From Kitagawia praeruptora (lineage: Eukaryota; Streptophyta; Magnoliopsida; Apiales; Apiaceae), in NCBI GenBank assembly GCA_037693485.1, contig CM075350.1, forward strand, positions 127,222,001-127,286,000: a stretch of 64,000 nucleotides of DNA. The letters run 5' to 3'. This document shows positions 10,838-22,113 of this stretch, piece after piece; within the stretch, counting starts at the first letter, position 1; every line of letters starts with the position of its first letter. The notes below the pieces were generated by a model. That model was not told the origin of the DNA. It saw only the letters and a program-made list of their open reading frames with translations, and made no database searches. The translations under genes and the position numbers were made by a program.

Positions 10838-11399
10838 CTGAAATAGAAAAAGAAAAAAAAACCTTTTTAGTGTCCGAATGCAATGTACAAGTATGGCAAA
10901 ATCTATCGTATTTCCAACAAGATACTACTCAGTGCAGGATTCAGTTTTATTTTAGTGACTACAGCCATTACTCTCAGCACCTTACACGCTCAACTATTTC
11001 TTCCTGAAATTTGTTGGCCGTTATTTCATTGAGTAAGTTACGTGTTTGCTGAATTAGAACTACGAGTACTTGCATTTCCGAGATCAACAATTAGTGAGGA
11101 CTTACAATATTGTAACTTGTCATTTAAAATAGCTATCGAGCAACTATTTGCTATTAATTAAATATAGTGTATAGTGCAACAAAGATCAAAATAAATAACT
11201 ATAAAAGGCCACCTTTAAAAGACGAAAAAAATCATGAACCTAAAATGGCAAATTAATGTGTTCCTATTTTGTAACCCAACTAAACATACATATATGCACA
11301 AACATTAAAATACCCATATTCAAGATTACAAGTACACATATGCCCATATAATCGACACCCATATACAAGTAAACATATGCGTGGAGATGTAGATGTAAA

Positions 11400-11815
11400 A
11401 ACCCAATTTACCATGAATTGAAAGCCACAATCGAAGCCCTAACTCAAACCTCGAATGGAAAGCCCTAACTGAAACCCTAATTAAAAATTAAAATAGAAAA
11501 GTGAATACAAAGGCAAAATGAATTAACTGTAGTGAGAAGAAAAGTGAAGGTACCAATTAATTCGATCTCCAATTAATCACCTGCAAAGTAAGAAACAAAT
11601 TAGATTTAGAGAAAAGAGAAGAGAAGAGGGAAAGGAGAAGAAAAGAGAGTTTTTTTGATAAACAGAGAGTTTTTCGAGTTCTTCCAGCTTCCTTCGAGGT
11701 GAGAGCGAGAGAGAGTAGAGATTTGAGACAAGAGAGAGAGAGAGAGAGAAAGAGTAGATCTGATAATTTTCGTTCATGGGTAAGCTTGTACTGTAATAAC
11801 TTTCATTCAAAGTGG
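11400..11815 (-). promoter_or_regulatory. Captured 5' leader / promoter-like region of the chimeric block
   Basis: Read on the minus strand, this has the look of a plant 5' leader: a long CT-rich tract (reverse of the GA repeat at 11700-11752), an intron-like junction (TTTGCAG near 11585), two TAGGGTTT/TTAGGGCTTT telo-box-like words near 11430-11480, and an ATG at 11414-11412 followed directly by GTAAAT, a possible donor. It stands upstream of the PTH, LACS, KAR and ACX exons in the same orientation, so it could drive a fused transcript. Promoter activity is not shown by sequence. Confidence 0.45.
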
Positions 11816-12094
11816 AAGGGGGAAATCTCCGTGTATATTGGGGGGAAATGAAAAGATGTAATTTTCATTTGGGGGAAAAGACCGCCCATTTTTCATCAAG
11901 GAAAATGCAGTATTTTTATTTTACTTTTACATATAATTGAATCATTAAATATATTATAATATATTCTAACAAAAAAATACTTTATAAAAATATAATATAT
12001 ATTTTATAATATAATATAATAGTCAAACAATCTCGAATTCAAATGTAAATATATATTTTATAAAAATGTATTTAATGATAATTTAAATTAATTT
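11816..12094. other. CACTA interior, AT-rich, no feature seen
   Basis: Mostly A/T with TATATA runs; no exon or repeat unit recognised before the satellite starts at 12095. Confidence 0.5.
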
Positions 12095-13330
12095 GATTAG
12101 GTAATTTAACGTTCAACTAGTACTTTGACTAGTACCCCTAAAAAGGGTTACGTCAAGATTTAAGGTTTTGATTTTTTTAAAAATATTTCTCAAAAACCCA
12201 ACCATACGGGTATCAAGATCCATCATATTTAATGTTATTCCCAAAATTTTAGAAAAAACAAAATTTATTTGATCGGGTAATTCAACGGTCAACTATCACT
12301 TTGACTGGAACCCCTAAACAGGGTTTCGTCAGGGTTTAATTATTCGATTTTAAAAAAAAAATAATTCTCGACCATCCAACCATACGGGAATCAAGATCCA
12401 TCATATTCAATATTATTCCCAAAATTTTAGATAAAAAATTTATTTGATTGGGTAATTCAACGATCAACTATCACTTTGACCGGAACCCCTAAATAGGGTT
12501 TCGTCAAGGTTTAATGATTCGATTTTTTTAAAAATATTTCTTGACCACCCAACCATACGGGAATCAAGATACATCATATTTAATGTTATTCCCAAAATTT
12601 CAGAAAAAAAATATTTGATCGGGTAATTCGACGGTCAACTATCACTTTGACAGGAACCCCTAAACAGGGTTTCGAAAGGGTTTAAGGATGCGATTTTTTA
12701 AAAAATATTTCTCGACCACCCAACCATACGGGAATCAAGATCCATCATATTTAATGTTATTCCCAAAATTTTAGGAAAAAAAAATTTATTTGATCGGGTA
12801 ATTCAACGGTCAACTATCAATTTGACCGGAACCCCTAAACAGGGTTTCGTCAGGGTTTAAGGATTCGATTTTTTAAAAAATATTTCTCGACCACCCAACC
12901 ATACGGGAATCAAGATCCATCATATTTAATGTTATTCCCAAAATTTTAGAAAAAAAAAAATTTTATTTGATCGGGTAATTCAACGGTCAACTATCACTTT
13001 GACCGGAACCCCTAAACAGGGTTTCGTCAGGGTTTAAGGATTCGATTTTTTAAAAAATATTTCACGACCACCCAGCCGTACGGGAATCAAGATCCATCAT
13101 ATTTAACGTAATTCCCAAAATTTTAGAAAAAAAAAATTTATTTGATCGGGTAATTCAACGGTCAACTATCACTTTGACCGGAACCCCTAAACAGGGTTTC
13201 ATCAGGGTTTAAGGATTTGATTTTTTAAAAAATATTTCTCGACCACCCAACCATACGGGAATCAAGATCCATCATATTTAATGTTATTCCCAAAATTTTA
13301 GGAAAAAAATTATTTGATCGGGTAATTCAA
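12095..13330. repeat. ~175-bp tandem satellite inside the CACTA element
   Basis: Units begin with GATCGGGTAATTCAACGGTC-like sequence at 12095, 12271, 12446, 12617, 12792, 12969, 13144 and 13316 (partial), so the period is 171-177 bp over seven full copies. Each unit contains CCCCTAAACAGGGTTT, CCAACCATACGGG and ATTCCCAAAATTTTAG. The first copy is the most diverged; the middle ones differ by a few percent plus variation in A-run length. It is not open in any frame. Tandem arrays inside CACTA elements are known, but I do not recognise this unit. Confidence 0.9.
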
Positions 13331-13659
13331 CCCGTTAATATAAATATTATATAAATAATTTAATTCAATTTTAAATTATATAATTATTTTTAATATTGAG
13401 AGCACTTCCCCACACTTGAATGGTTTATTCCCCTCAGTGAATAATATAATATAATATAATCTACATATACAAAAAAACGAAAATTATCATTATTATATAA
13501 TAGTAATAATATAATGAAGAAAATCTAAGGGCATAGTTTATGTATTACTGATTGAGAATATTGCCACGTTGCAAAGCTTGGTGGAGTGGTTAGGTTGTTG
13601 AATTAGTAGAGGGGAGGTGAAACCCATCTTCCTCTTTTTTTAAGTAACATTCATTTACA
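13331..13659. other. CACTA interior, AT-rich spacer
   Basis: TA-rich sequence with ATAATATAATAT runs. A short tRNA-like A-box word (TGGTGGAGTGGTTAGG) lies near 13580 but there is no good B box, so no SINE is called. Confidence 0.4.
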
Positions 13660-14420
13660 CTACAAATGGCTGGACACGTGGCAGTGTGGGCCCCACTTGA
13701 CACATGGCAGATGTGGGACCCACAAGTGACACGTGGCAGTTGTGGGACCCACACAGACACGTGGCAGTTGTGGGCCCACGTGACACGTGGTAGTTGTGGG
13801 ACCCACAAGCGACATGTGGCATTCTGTGCAATTGACACGTGGCAGTATGGGGCCCACACTGACACATGTCAGTGGGACCCACACTCACACGTGGAAGTGG
13901 GACCCACAGTTGACACGTGGTTGTGTTGGACCCACGTGACACGTGGCAGTGGGCCCACAGGACATGTGGCAATCTGTCCACTCGACACGTGGCAGTTAGT
14001 GGGTCCTGTGACACGTGGCAGTGGGGGGCCACTTGACACATGGCAAATTGTGGTCCCATATGACACGTGTCAGTGGGGCCCACGTGACACGTGGCAGTCG
14101 GACCCACGTGACACGTGGCAGTCGGACCCACGTGACACGTGGCAATTTGTCACACGTGGCACTTCTAGCATTCAAATGTAACACTTGCAGCAAATGTAAC
14201 ACTACTTCTTGAAAATGCAACACTTCTGTGGGACCCACGTGTTCATTTATTTTTATATTTATTAATTTAAAAAAATAGCAACTGCAACGCTTAATCGCTA
14301 ATGTAACACAACGAATCTATTGCAACAGTACCTTCATAGGTAATGTAACACAATCTCAACAGTGTTGCAGTAGGTCAAAAAAGGTATCTTTAATGTAACA
14401 CAAAGTGGGCGTTACAATAG
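13660..14420. repeat. Right subterminal repeat array of the CACTA element
   Basis: About twenty copies of GACACGTGGCA or one-base variants (GACACATGGCA, GACATGTGGCA) occur between 13672 and 14162, separated by TGTGGGACCCACA-like spacers that are themselves partly palindromic. They are followed by TGTAACAC/TGCAACAC words up to about 14410. It mirrors the left array, as expected for En/Spm subterminal regions. Open frames over this stretch on both strands come from the repeat period and are not genes. Confidence 0.88.
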
Positions 14421-14457
14421 AAAAGCATTGCGGATGCCCATCTATGGCGTAGTGCGT

Positions 14458-14602
14458 GAAGCTAACAGAGTTGGGGATAAATTGCCGTCTTTAGGCATTC
14501 ATGCTTTTGGTTTACGAGTCATCGATCCTTAAGATCCTCCGGATGAAGCTTGAGAATTACTTGATCATGATAGGCGAAAACTCAGTACGCTTTGTTGATG
14601 AG
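14458..14602 (+). pseudogene. RNase H-like pseudogene, right part
   Basis: The frame that ends at 1195 continues here as EANRVGDKLPSLGIHAFGL, with stops at 14530-14532 (TAA) and 14551-14553 (TGA). The later DPPDEA..ELLDHDRR resembles the tails of plant RNase H-like proteins. The in-frame stops and lack of upstream domains indicate a pseudogene that was present before the CACTA insertion. Confidence 0.55.
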
Positions 14603-15144
14603 AATGTTGTAGATGAATCCTAGTTTAATTTCTGTATCAAGGAAGTATAATTTTATACACTAGCAAATGCTTCAACTTTATTATGACTTAACGAAATGAA
14701 ATTCATGAGAACAACCTCATCAAGAAGAGAAATCGTAGGCATGCACACAAAAATAGTCTAGTGCAGTGCTCATCAAGTACAAATGTTAATGCTGGTTGCG
14801 GTATCAGTTACAAACTTTTTCACAATGTTGCAGTCTTGCAGAAAAAAACGCAAAAATAAATAAATTATGATATAGACCCAAGTACATGAGCAAATTTATC
14901 AACGGGCACAAAAAAAACAATAGGATACTGTACAACTAAGGACATGAACTTTAAATTGTGCTTCCATATCCTTGGCAACGGAACTCTAGTTACTTCAGTA
15001 CGTACCCATTCAATCGCCAGGAAGTCTTGAAATTTCAGAGAATAGTTATATGAAAATAACTAGCAGAACTTTGTCTCTGGCAACTTCAGGGAGTTTGTAA
15101 ATAGAAAATGGAAATAAATGAAACAATGTCATAAGCTCTTGAAT
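14603..15144. other. Spacer and probable 3' UTR of the kinase gene
   Basis: No exon was recognised. The part nearest 15145 is expected to hold the 3' untranslated region of the minus-strand kinase gene. No other structure was seen. Confidence 0.45.
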
Positions 15145-18100
15145 TTAAACAACAAAAGTCTGGCCTGATACGGCATCCTGAAGATGCAGCGATCCGTCCT
15201 TCATCAGATTTACGCTTAAGCTTTGGAATCTCTCTCTAGAATATTGTCGAGATGCCTTTCTCCAATCTGTTCCAGTTTTCATCATTGCAACAAACTCGTC
15301 GTAACTAATTTTGCCATCCTGAAAAAAAAACACAACTATTATCAAGTTTGACAAGTTGAACGAAATAGAATGAAAGTGTCTTGCTAATTAAAAGCTGTAA
15401 ACAGCAGGTTATCGTCTTGAAAATTATGAGAATTTTGTTTGATGTCTGACCTTGTCCGTGTCAACCTCTCGCATTATTTCATTGAGTACATTATCATCGG
15501 TTTCACCAGATTCATCAGCCAAAGCTTCTCTCAACTCGTCAAGCTCAATATACCCGTTAGCATCTTTATCAAAAAACATAAATGCTTTGCGGATATGCTC
15601 ATCATTCTCCATCCTTTGCAGGTGGATAGTAACAGCCACAAATTCTCCATAGTTCAGTACTCCATTTCCATCAACATCAGCCTATTTAACACAAGCGAAA
15701 CTGTATACTTAACAACTTAAGAAGATGGATAAAGTTAAATGATCAACTCCATTATATCCTTTTGCATCTTTCAGTACTACTTAAATTTACAAAAAGGCAA
15801 GGGAGCTTTCTCTCCAAGTGCAGATCAAATTTTTTCATATGACAAGATTCACAAAAGACAACCATATAGAAAACTACCCTTCAATCTTCATATATTCATA
15901 TCCAATATATAGTCTTTCAGAAAGATCAGCCAGGCCTATGGGAACGCTAACCATTGTACAATAATAATGCAAGATTTTAGACATCGAGCTACTGCAAGCA
16001 TTATTGAGCTGATGACTGGAATATATGAAGGTGCGATTGCTGTTTAATTTAATTAAAATGATGGCTACAAGCAAGCCAAATTAAACTTATTTTGGATTAA
16101 GCAGACACATCAGCTACATACATTTATCATATTGAATGTAGTGTCAAAGATTCAACAGTGATGAATGGATATAGTCATATAGGGTCTGAGCTTTTAAATG
16201 CAAAGTAAAAATTACCACATCCATGAGCATCTTTATCTCCGGTTCAGCCAATTGTGAACCAACTTTCCGTAGCCCTGCCTTCAGTTCTTCGTATGTAACT
16301 TTACCATCATTGTCTGTGTCCATCAAGGTAAACATGTCTCTAATTACTTCTACTTCTTCAATAGTTAAGTGTTCCGCAATTACCTACATCATTTAGTAAA
16401 TTAACACAAATCTTGTTAGTGTATATAATTTGTAAATTAGCGCACCTAAGAGCTACAGAAGAGCTTACAGAATTAAAAGAAAAAATACAGAAAGGTAATC
16501 CTGTCACCTCACTTCGCATTACAAATAGTCAAAACTACCAAAAGATAATTTTGTGACCAAAATTTCAACAAAGAATACATTGGGGTTTTAAGTAAATCAC
16601 CAATCATAAGAATGCCAGAGTGATGTTAAAGCAAACTCAAGAGACTAACCAATTGAATAAACTTACCCGCAAAGCTTTCTTCTTGAATCTGTTCATTAGA
16701 GAGAACTGCTTGAGCCGTGTTCTCACTATATCTCCCAATGGAACATTTGAGGCCTTCTTCGCATTTTGTATCCACGGATGTTCTACCAATAAGTGAAAAA
16801 ACAAAGACTTCTTAGTAGATGCAGTGGTGGTAGTGACGTGCAGAGATTCATTTAACCTTCAGAAACCCTTTTTATTAGCATGCAGACCAACAAATGCAGT
16901 GCCCCCCTGTGTACAAGAATCACATTTTCCATCTAGCAGGACACTAAGCTACCTGATTCCTACTGGGAGTTGCGGAGTTGCATAAAAATTTACAGGCCAA
17001 GGTGTTGACTGTCAGCAAGGTGTTTACAGTTTTACCACTCAGGCTGACCCTGTTAGCGAGAAAAGAGTGCTAATGCTAAAGTTTCAGTTTCTAGTGTATT
17101 ATTAGTTTTGGACACTTGGTTAGCTTACTGGACAGTCAATTGGAAACACTATATGAGCGAGCAATTCACGTACAAGGAAGCATCAGGAGGCCGCAAGCCC
17201 CCACAAAAGCTTACAAATGACTACCTCATTGTGGCTGTCTCAACGACACTTGCTAAAGACTTACCAAGAACCTGTTTAGCTGTCAAACGCTTTTTTGGAT
17301 CTGGTTCTAGCATCTTCCGAACAAGACTTTTAGCATTGTCAGAAATCTGAGGCCAGGGTTCCCTCTTAAAATCAAGAACGCCTCGCAATATAGCCAGTGC
17401 AACACCTTGTTCAGTTTCTGCAACAATAAGGGAAAAAAAAACGCTTAACCACTTCATAAATTATTTTCCATAAGAAATATTATCCATCAGCAAAAAAGTT
17501 TCAAAATGCATGTTACATATGATCAATAGCAAATCCACCTGCCCAAAAGGGAGGAACCCCACACAGCAGAATATAAAGTATCACTCCTGCACTCCATACA
17601 TCAACCTCCGGGCCATAGTTTCTTCTCAAAACTTCTGGGGCCATATAGTAAGGACTTCCAACAATTTCAGAAAACTTCTCACCTTGAAAATATATATGCA
17701 AAAAAAAACAATTTAAATTTGACAAACATTAAAGTACATCAATAGAAACTACTTGAATGGTTGTAAATTTGACAAGAAATCATAACTTGCAGGGTGAAGT
17801 GAATAAAATTAGTGTTGAACATTTATAGTATTAAACCCATATTAGATAGGGGATTACAAGAATTGGGTGAAGGAGATAAAGGGTAACACAGATTTGCTAC
17901 CAAGGGATCATTAAAACCTATAATTCATTAGTTCTGTTCATTCAAAACTAGAAACCACAAACAAACGAACAATGTTCAAAAGATATACAGATATTGTTAT
18001 TTACATAAGTTTAAATTTAATGAAAATTAAGGGTCTTCTTCAAGAACCTACCCCCCCCCCCCACCAACCTCCTTCCACCTAATTTGCTGCTTGGTTATCA

Positions 18101-19168
18101 AAAAGCTAAAAAGCTCATAGAGGAAAATAGGCAATCACCCCCCCCCCTCCATCTTAATTCTTGCCTCCATCATATAACAATTAGCCTTCCTTTCTCAAAT
18201 TCATAATCTGACCTGCAAGAACTAATCCTGATTTCTGAACACAAAAATCTCAAAACTGGAAAACTTAAACTAACAATCACACAAAATTTAGAAATGGTAG
18301 AGTAGAAGAATCAGGATAGCCTAATAGCAAACGGTCATCCCCGTCCCTCCCCCATGAGTCCATGACAAGGTCATTATTCAAACACCAAGTGCCCCTCCCC
18401 TTCCCCTAAAAAAACCATGTAAATTACCACATAAAAGAAAACAGAGCAAGAAGAAGATAATGATAAAATAGAAAATCAAAATCCAACGCCATATCCAGAC
18501 AAACAAATTGTAAAAAGCATACCAGGCTTAAAAAAGACAGAGAGGCCAAAATCAATAGCCTTAAGAGGAGAAGTCTCTTTCTTATTAGCAAACAAGAAAT
18601 TCTCAGGCTTCAAATCTCTATGAATAACACCATTATCGTGACACATCTTCACCACTTCCGCAACTGTTTTCGCCACTGCAGCAGCAGCTCTCTCACTATA
18701 ATGTCCTCTAGCAACTATCCTATCAAACAACTCACCACCCTCACACAACTCCATCACCAAATGCACAGCCTCACCATCCTCATAAGTAGCTCTAAGCTTC
18801 ACAATGTTTGAATGCATTGGTAAACTCGACATTATCGCAACTTCTCTGCGCACATCTTCAACATCTATAGCTGTTCTTAACTTTTTCTTGGAAATGGACT
18901 TGCATGCTAGTTTTTCTCTGGTTTCTCTGTCTGTACAAAGATGTGTTATGCCAAACTCACCACGGCCCAGTTCATGACCCAGGGTGTACTTGTCAGTGAC
19001 TCGAGTCCATCGCGAACCTCCCGGAGATATATCTTTCAGGACACGGATCACTGCAGGGGAAGTTGAGTATGGGTTTGGTTTCTTGGTCTTTTTGTTTTTA
19101 GTGTTAGAAGTGGTGTTATTATGGTGTGTTTTTGTGTCCGGTGTTATACATGTCACGCAGTTCCCCAT
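15145..19168 (-). CDS. CPK10/CPK30: Calcium-dependent protein kinase, CPK10/CPK30 type
   Basis: Seven exons on the minus strand: 19168-18523, 17682-17539, 17417-17265, 16782-16667, 16383-16216, 15681-15451, 15318-15145. They sum to 1632 bp (543 codons plus stop) with matching phases; inner exons of 144, 153, 116 and 168 bp are the classic CDPK sizes. The start at 19168 is chosen because it gives MGNCVTC, a myristoylation Gly2 with palmitoylation Cys4/Cys7. The kinase domain begins near residue 61: GRGEFG loop, Lys90, HRDLKPEN (Asp185), DFG (Asp206), GSPYYMAPE. An autoinhibitory junction and four EF-hands follow, with intact loops (DTDNDG, DVDGNG, DKDANG, DTDKDG). The tail SGQTFVV resembles CPK10/CPK30. 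This Ser/Thr kinase is activated by Ca2+ at membranes; the family acts in ABA/drought and, with CPK32, nitrate signalling. Nothing looks broken. Confidence 0.95.
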
Positions 19169-19724
19169 AATTATACTCGCAAATACTCGAATAGAAACCA
19201 ACCTTAGCCTACAAACTAAAAACCGGTGTCAACGGTGGTTGTTTAGTGGTGGCAGAGGAATTGAGAGAAATTGAAGAAGAGACCATGCTTGAAATTAAAG
19301 AAATATGAGATTTATATTTTGTTACAAGATATTATAATGACATGAATTTTTTTAAAGATAAAAGTACATTAGGGTAGGCCAACTTTTACAATTAACTTGC
19401 TAAAAATCAAAATTAGAAGTTAAGTAATTAAATGAGTTTCATTTCATGCATGCCAGCGCAGTGTTGTTCTAACAGATACAGTATGTGATAGGGTATCTGA
19501 CCTGCTCTCATGATCAAATTGGCCCATCAAGTCAACAGAGACTCAACAAAAACAAGAAAGGTGATTAAGATTAGTGAAACTATAGGGTAAAAATTTGCCA
19601 AAAGCGTGAGGAATAAGACTGTTTTTTTACAGATTAGTGTCAAAGGTGAAGTGTAATCGCAATTAGTATATAAATAATATTATAGTGAGGTTTTTCTCCG
19701 GGATGACAAAACCTGATAGAAAAA
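19169..19724. other. Upstream region of the kinase gene
   Basis: This should hold the 5' UTR and promoter of the minus-strand kinase gene. No single TATA box can be chosen with confidence. No other gene seen. Confidence 0.4.
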
Positions 19725-19900
19725 TGTTAGAGGTACCAAAATTAGGTACCAAAAGTTGTTACCAAATGATGTGGCTTGTTTTAATTGGTTATAGTTATAG
19801 TGGGCCCGCCTCTCCAATCAAAATATTTTAAATTGACAAGTGTCTGTTGCCATGTCATTTGGTACCCAATTTTGGTACCCAATTTGGTACCTGTAGCACT
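19725..19900. mobile_element. Fold-back MITE with GGTACCAAA repeats
   Basis: The left end reads TTAGAGGTACCAAAATTAGG and the right end, in reverse complement, GCTACAGGTACCAAATTGGG. The inverted repeat extends for about 45 bases on each side with small indels, around a short non-coding centre. Size (about 175 bp) and structure fit a MITE. I cannot fix the superfamily because the target duplication is unclear. Confidence 0.6.
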
Positions 19901-21328
19901 ACTCAACCTGATAAGGGGGCCTTGGTACTGAGAGCATCATGAAGAGATTTCCAACCTAATTAGTTTTAAAAGTGAGAAATTTTACCCAACACCTGTTAAT
20001 GCAACGGTTGTTAAGTAATATTTGTTATAGCCTAAAATTTTGTTGGGATCTTCCTTTTACAATCTTAATGTTTTAGAGATTAGGAAGGGTATTTCCATCC
20101 TCATTTATTTAATTTATTATCTATTATTTGTTTGGTTTTGTTTATTGTTATCTTTCTAATCAATTATAGTGAAGCATATCGTACGATGAAGGAGTGTTAA
20201 GTAATATTTATTATAGCATAAGATTCTGTTGGAAGCTTACTCTTACATCTTTAAATTTAATTTTTTTTACAAGATGTTGAGAGTTTGAATCTTACTAAAA
20301 ATAAGATGAATGTAAGATGTGTGTTTAAATAGGAAAAAACAAGATGAGCAATTTTGAAACAACGGAAACTTGGACATTTATGATACTTGTTTAAAAAAGA
20401 TTAATTTTTTTATCAACTATGAAAATTTAAAGATACAAATATCCCATTTAAGTGGTTGGCGAGGGGAGTTGAAATTGGTAAACAACTACATCAAGGGAAC
20501 CCTTTTAAAATAACAAGACTGAGGTGTCACATTTTCATGTCAAATATGCAACTGCCCCGCTCGTCCTGCAATCCTCAACTGAAACTCACCTCCTCAGACC
20601 TCAGTTGGTTTTTTTTCAAGACTCGAGAGATTAGTTTGACGTAGAGTACTAAATGTAAAACTTTCTTGTGTCCGAAATTCAAATTTCTGTTGATAATCCG
20701 TCAGTATATATTCGATTCGATTCGATTTTTCGCATTTAAAGACCGAAAAACCGAATTTTCCTGTAGTAAACACATCCATATAACCCAAAAGTTTGGGTAA
20801 CTTGCAACTTACAAGAAGTGCGTAATATGGCCAGTTGAATAAAGCGATAAAATTCGAAACACCATGATGAAAATCCACCTACACATAAATAGGCAGCTTT
20901 ATACTCTGGAATTGCTGGTTTATACAGAGACACTCCCTCCCTACAAAAATTAAGAATTGAAGAGACGGAGTCGTTTAAGTATATTTACACAACTATCATG
21001 ATGTTTGGCAACAGCAAGGAAAAGGCTAAAGTGTAAAATATTTAAACACGTCTACTCAACAAAACATAAGTAACACTGGGTCCTCGACTTTTTCAGATAA
21101 ATCATTTTCGGCGCACAACCGACATGCAAGCACATGCATGCCCTGTAGTCTATTTTTTAAGGCCTCGTTTTCGTTTTCTGATAATCACAAAAAAACTGTA
21201 ACGACAAATCATCGAAACAGACAGCTTCGAATTTTGTCAAAAACGAGTTTATGAATTCATTTTCGGACCAAATGAAATGTAAAAGGAAATTTTAATTCAA
21301 TGAAAACAAATGAACAAGTATTTAACAT
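19901..21328. other. Intergenic, no gene seen
   Basis: AT-rich sequence with short, unconvincing open frames. No domain, splice-bounded exon or clear element end was recognised. Confidence 0.45.
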
Positions 21329-21594
21329 GGTTGTAAAAATCGGTAATCGGTATAAATCGGTTGAGGTGCCGATTTAGGATTAATCGGGTAATCGGGGATT
21401 AATCGGAAGGATTAATCGGAGTATTAATCGGATATTATAATAATATTTAATATATTAGCCTAATTTATAGTTAAACATATCATTTTAAATAAATTCATAG
21501 GATTAATCGGATTTAAAAAATCGAATCGGTTGTTTACCTTATAGAGGATTAATCGGGGATTAATCGGCTAAATCGGGGATTTTTAGAACCATGG
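21327..21594. mobile_element. MITE with internal ATTAATCGG repeats
   Basis: Ends carry ATGGTTGTAAAAATC on the left and, inverted, GATTTTTAGAACCAT on the right. The interior is built of many GGATTAATCGG / TAAATCGG words in alternating order with an AT-rich middle. Non-coding; most like a hAT-type MITE, but the target duplication is not certain. Confidence 0.55.
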
Positions 21595-21714
21595 TATTTA
21601 ACACAACATAAATAAATAAATTTAATATTCAGGAATTCTTTCTATTAAACTGTCCATCAATAATAAGATGTAAATATTTAAATTCTTACTCTCTCTGTCC
21701 CCCTCAATTGTTTA

Positions 21715-21951
21715 TGATTCCAGAAGCTAGCCAACCACCATAGTCACCCATGTGTTAATTTTAGAAGTCAAATTTCTACCTACTCCACCTACCATTCAAA
21801 AACACCACCTACTCCACCTACCATTATTTATTTGCATTTAAGGACCTCTAGCATTAGTATAAATAGGCATGTTTAGAGCATTGTAAGACACATTGAATTT
21901 GAGTAATAAAATTGAGTTATTTAGAGAATTTTCTCTCTTGTTCCTGAGCCA
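21715..21951 (+). repeat. 5' LTR of the Ty3-gypsy element
   Basis: 237 bp, TG...CA ends. It holds a TATA-like word (GTATAAATAGGC near 21857) and AATAAA near 21905. It lacks the short duplications seen in the 3' LTR. Confidence 0.88.
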
Positions 21952-22113
21952 TATTTTGGTATCAGAGCAAGTTTTTAGATCCCGGAGTTGAGTGAAAAAA
22001 ACAAAAATTCCGGTCACTATTTCGGGCGGAGTTACTGTTCATCACCGGAGAAGAAGACACTGTTCATACGGTACTGTTCACGAGCACTGTTCACTGAAAA
22101 TTTATTTTTCAAC

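Larger units (their letters stand above)
1196..14454. mobile_element. CACTA (En/Spm-type) DNA transposon carrying captured genes
   Basis: The left end reads CACTACGCCATAGATGGGC and the right end is its exact inverted complement, ending at 14454. Both are flanked by the 3-bp direct repeat CGT (1193-1195, 14455-14457). A CACTA terminus, a 3-bp TSD and subterminal repeat arrays at both ends define the superfamily. Inside, in order: left subterminal array, a nested Copia-type LTR element (1781-8055), a block of captured minus-strand host exons (about 8.4-11.8 kb), a 175-bp satellite (12095-13330) and the right subterminal array. No TNPA/TNPD-type transposase is recognisable, so the copy is non-autonomous and would need transposase in trans. 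Without the LTR element and one copy of its TSD it would be about 7.0 kb. Confidence 0.9.

Noticed and set aside
13570..13650. tRNA-like A-box word suggesting a SINE
   Set aside because: No convincing B box, tail or target duplication.
13655..14181. Overlapping open frames of up to 171 codons on both strands
   Set aside because: They arise from the GACACGTGGCA repeat and its spacers; the proteins are periodic and the stretch is the CACTA subterminal region.
18476..18522. Extension of the first kinase exon past KPG
   Set aside because: Sequence after the GTATGC donor is intronic; the next exon continues GEKFSEIVGSPYYMAPE in phase.
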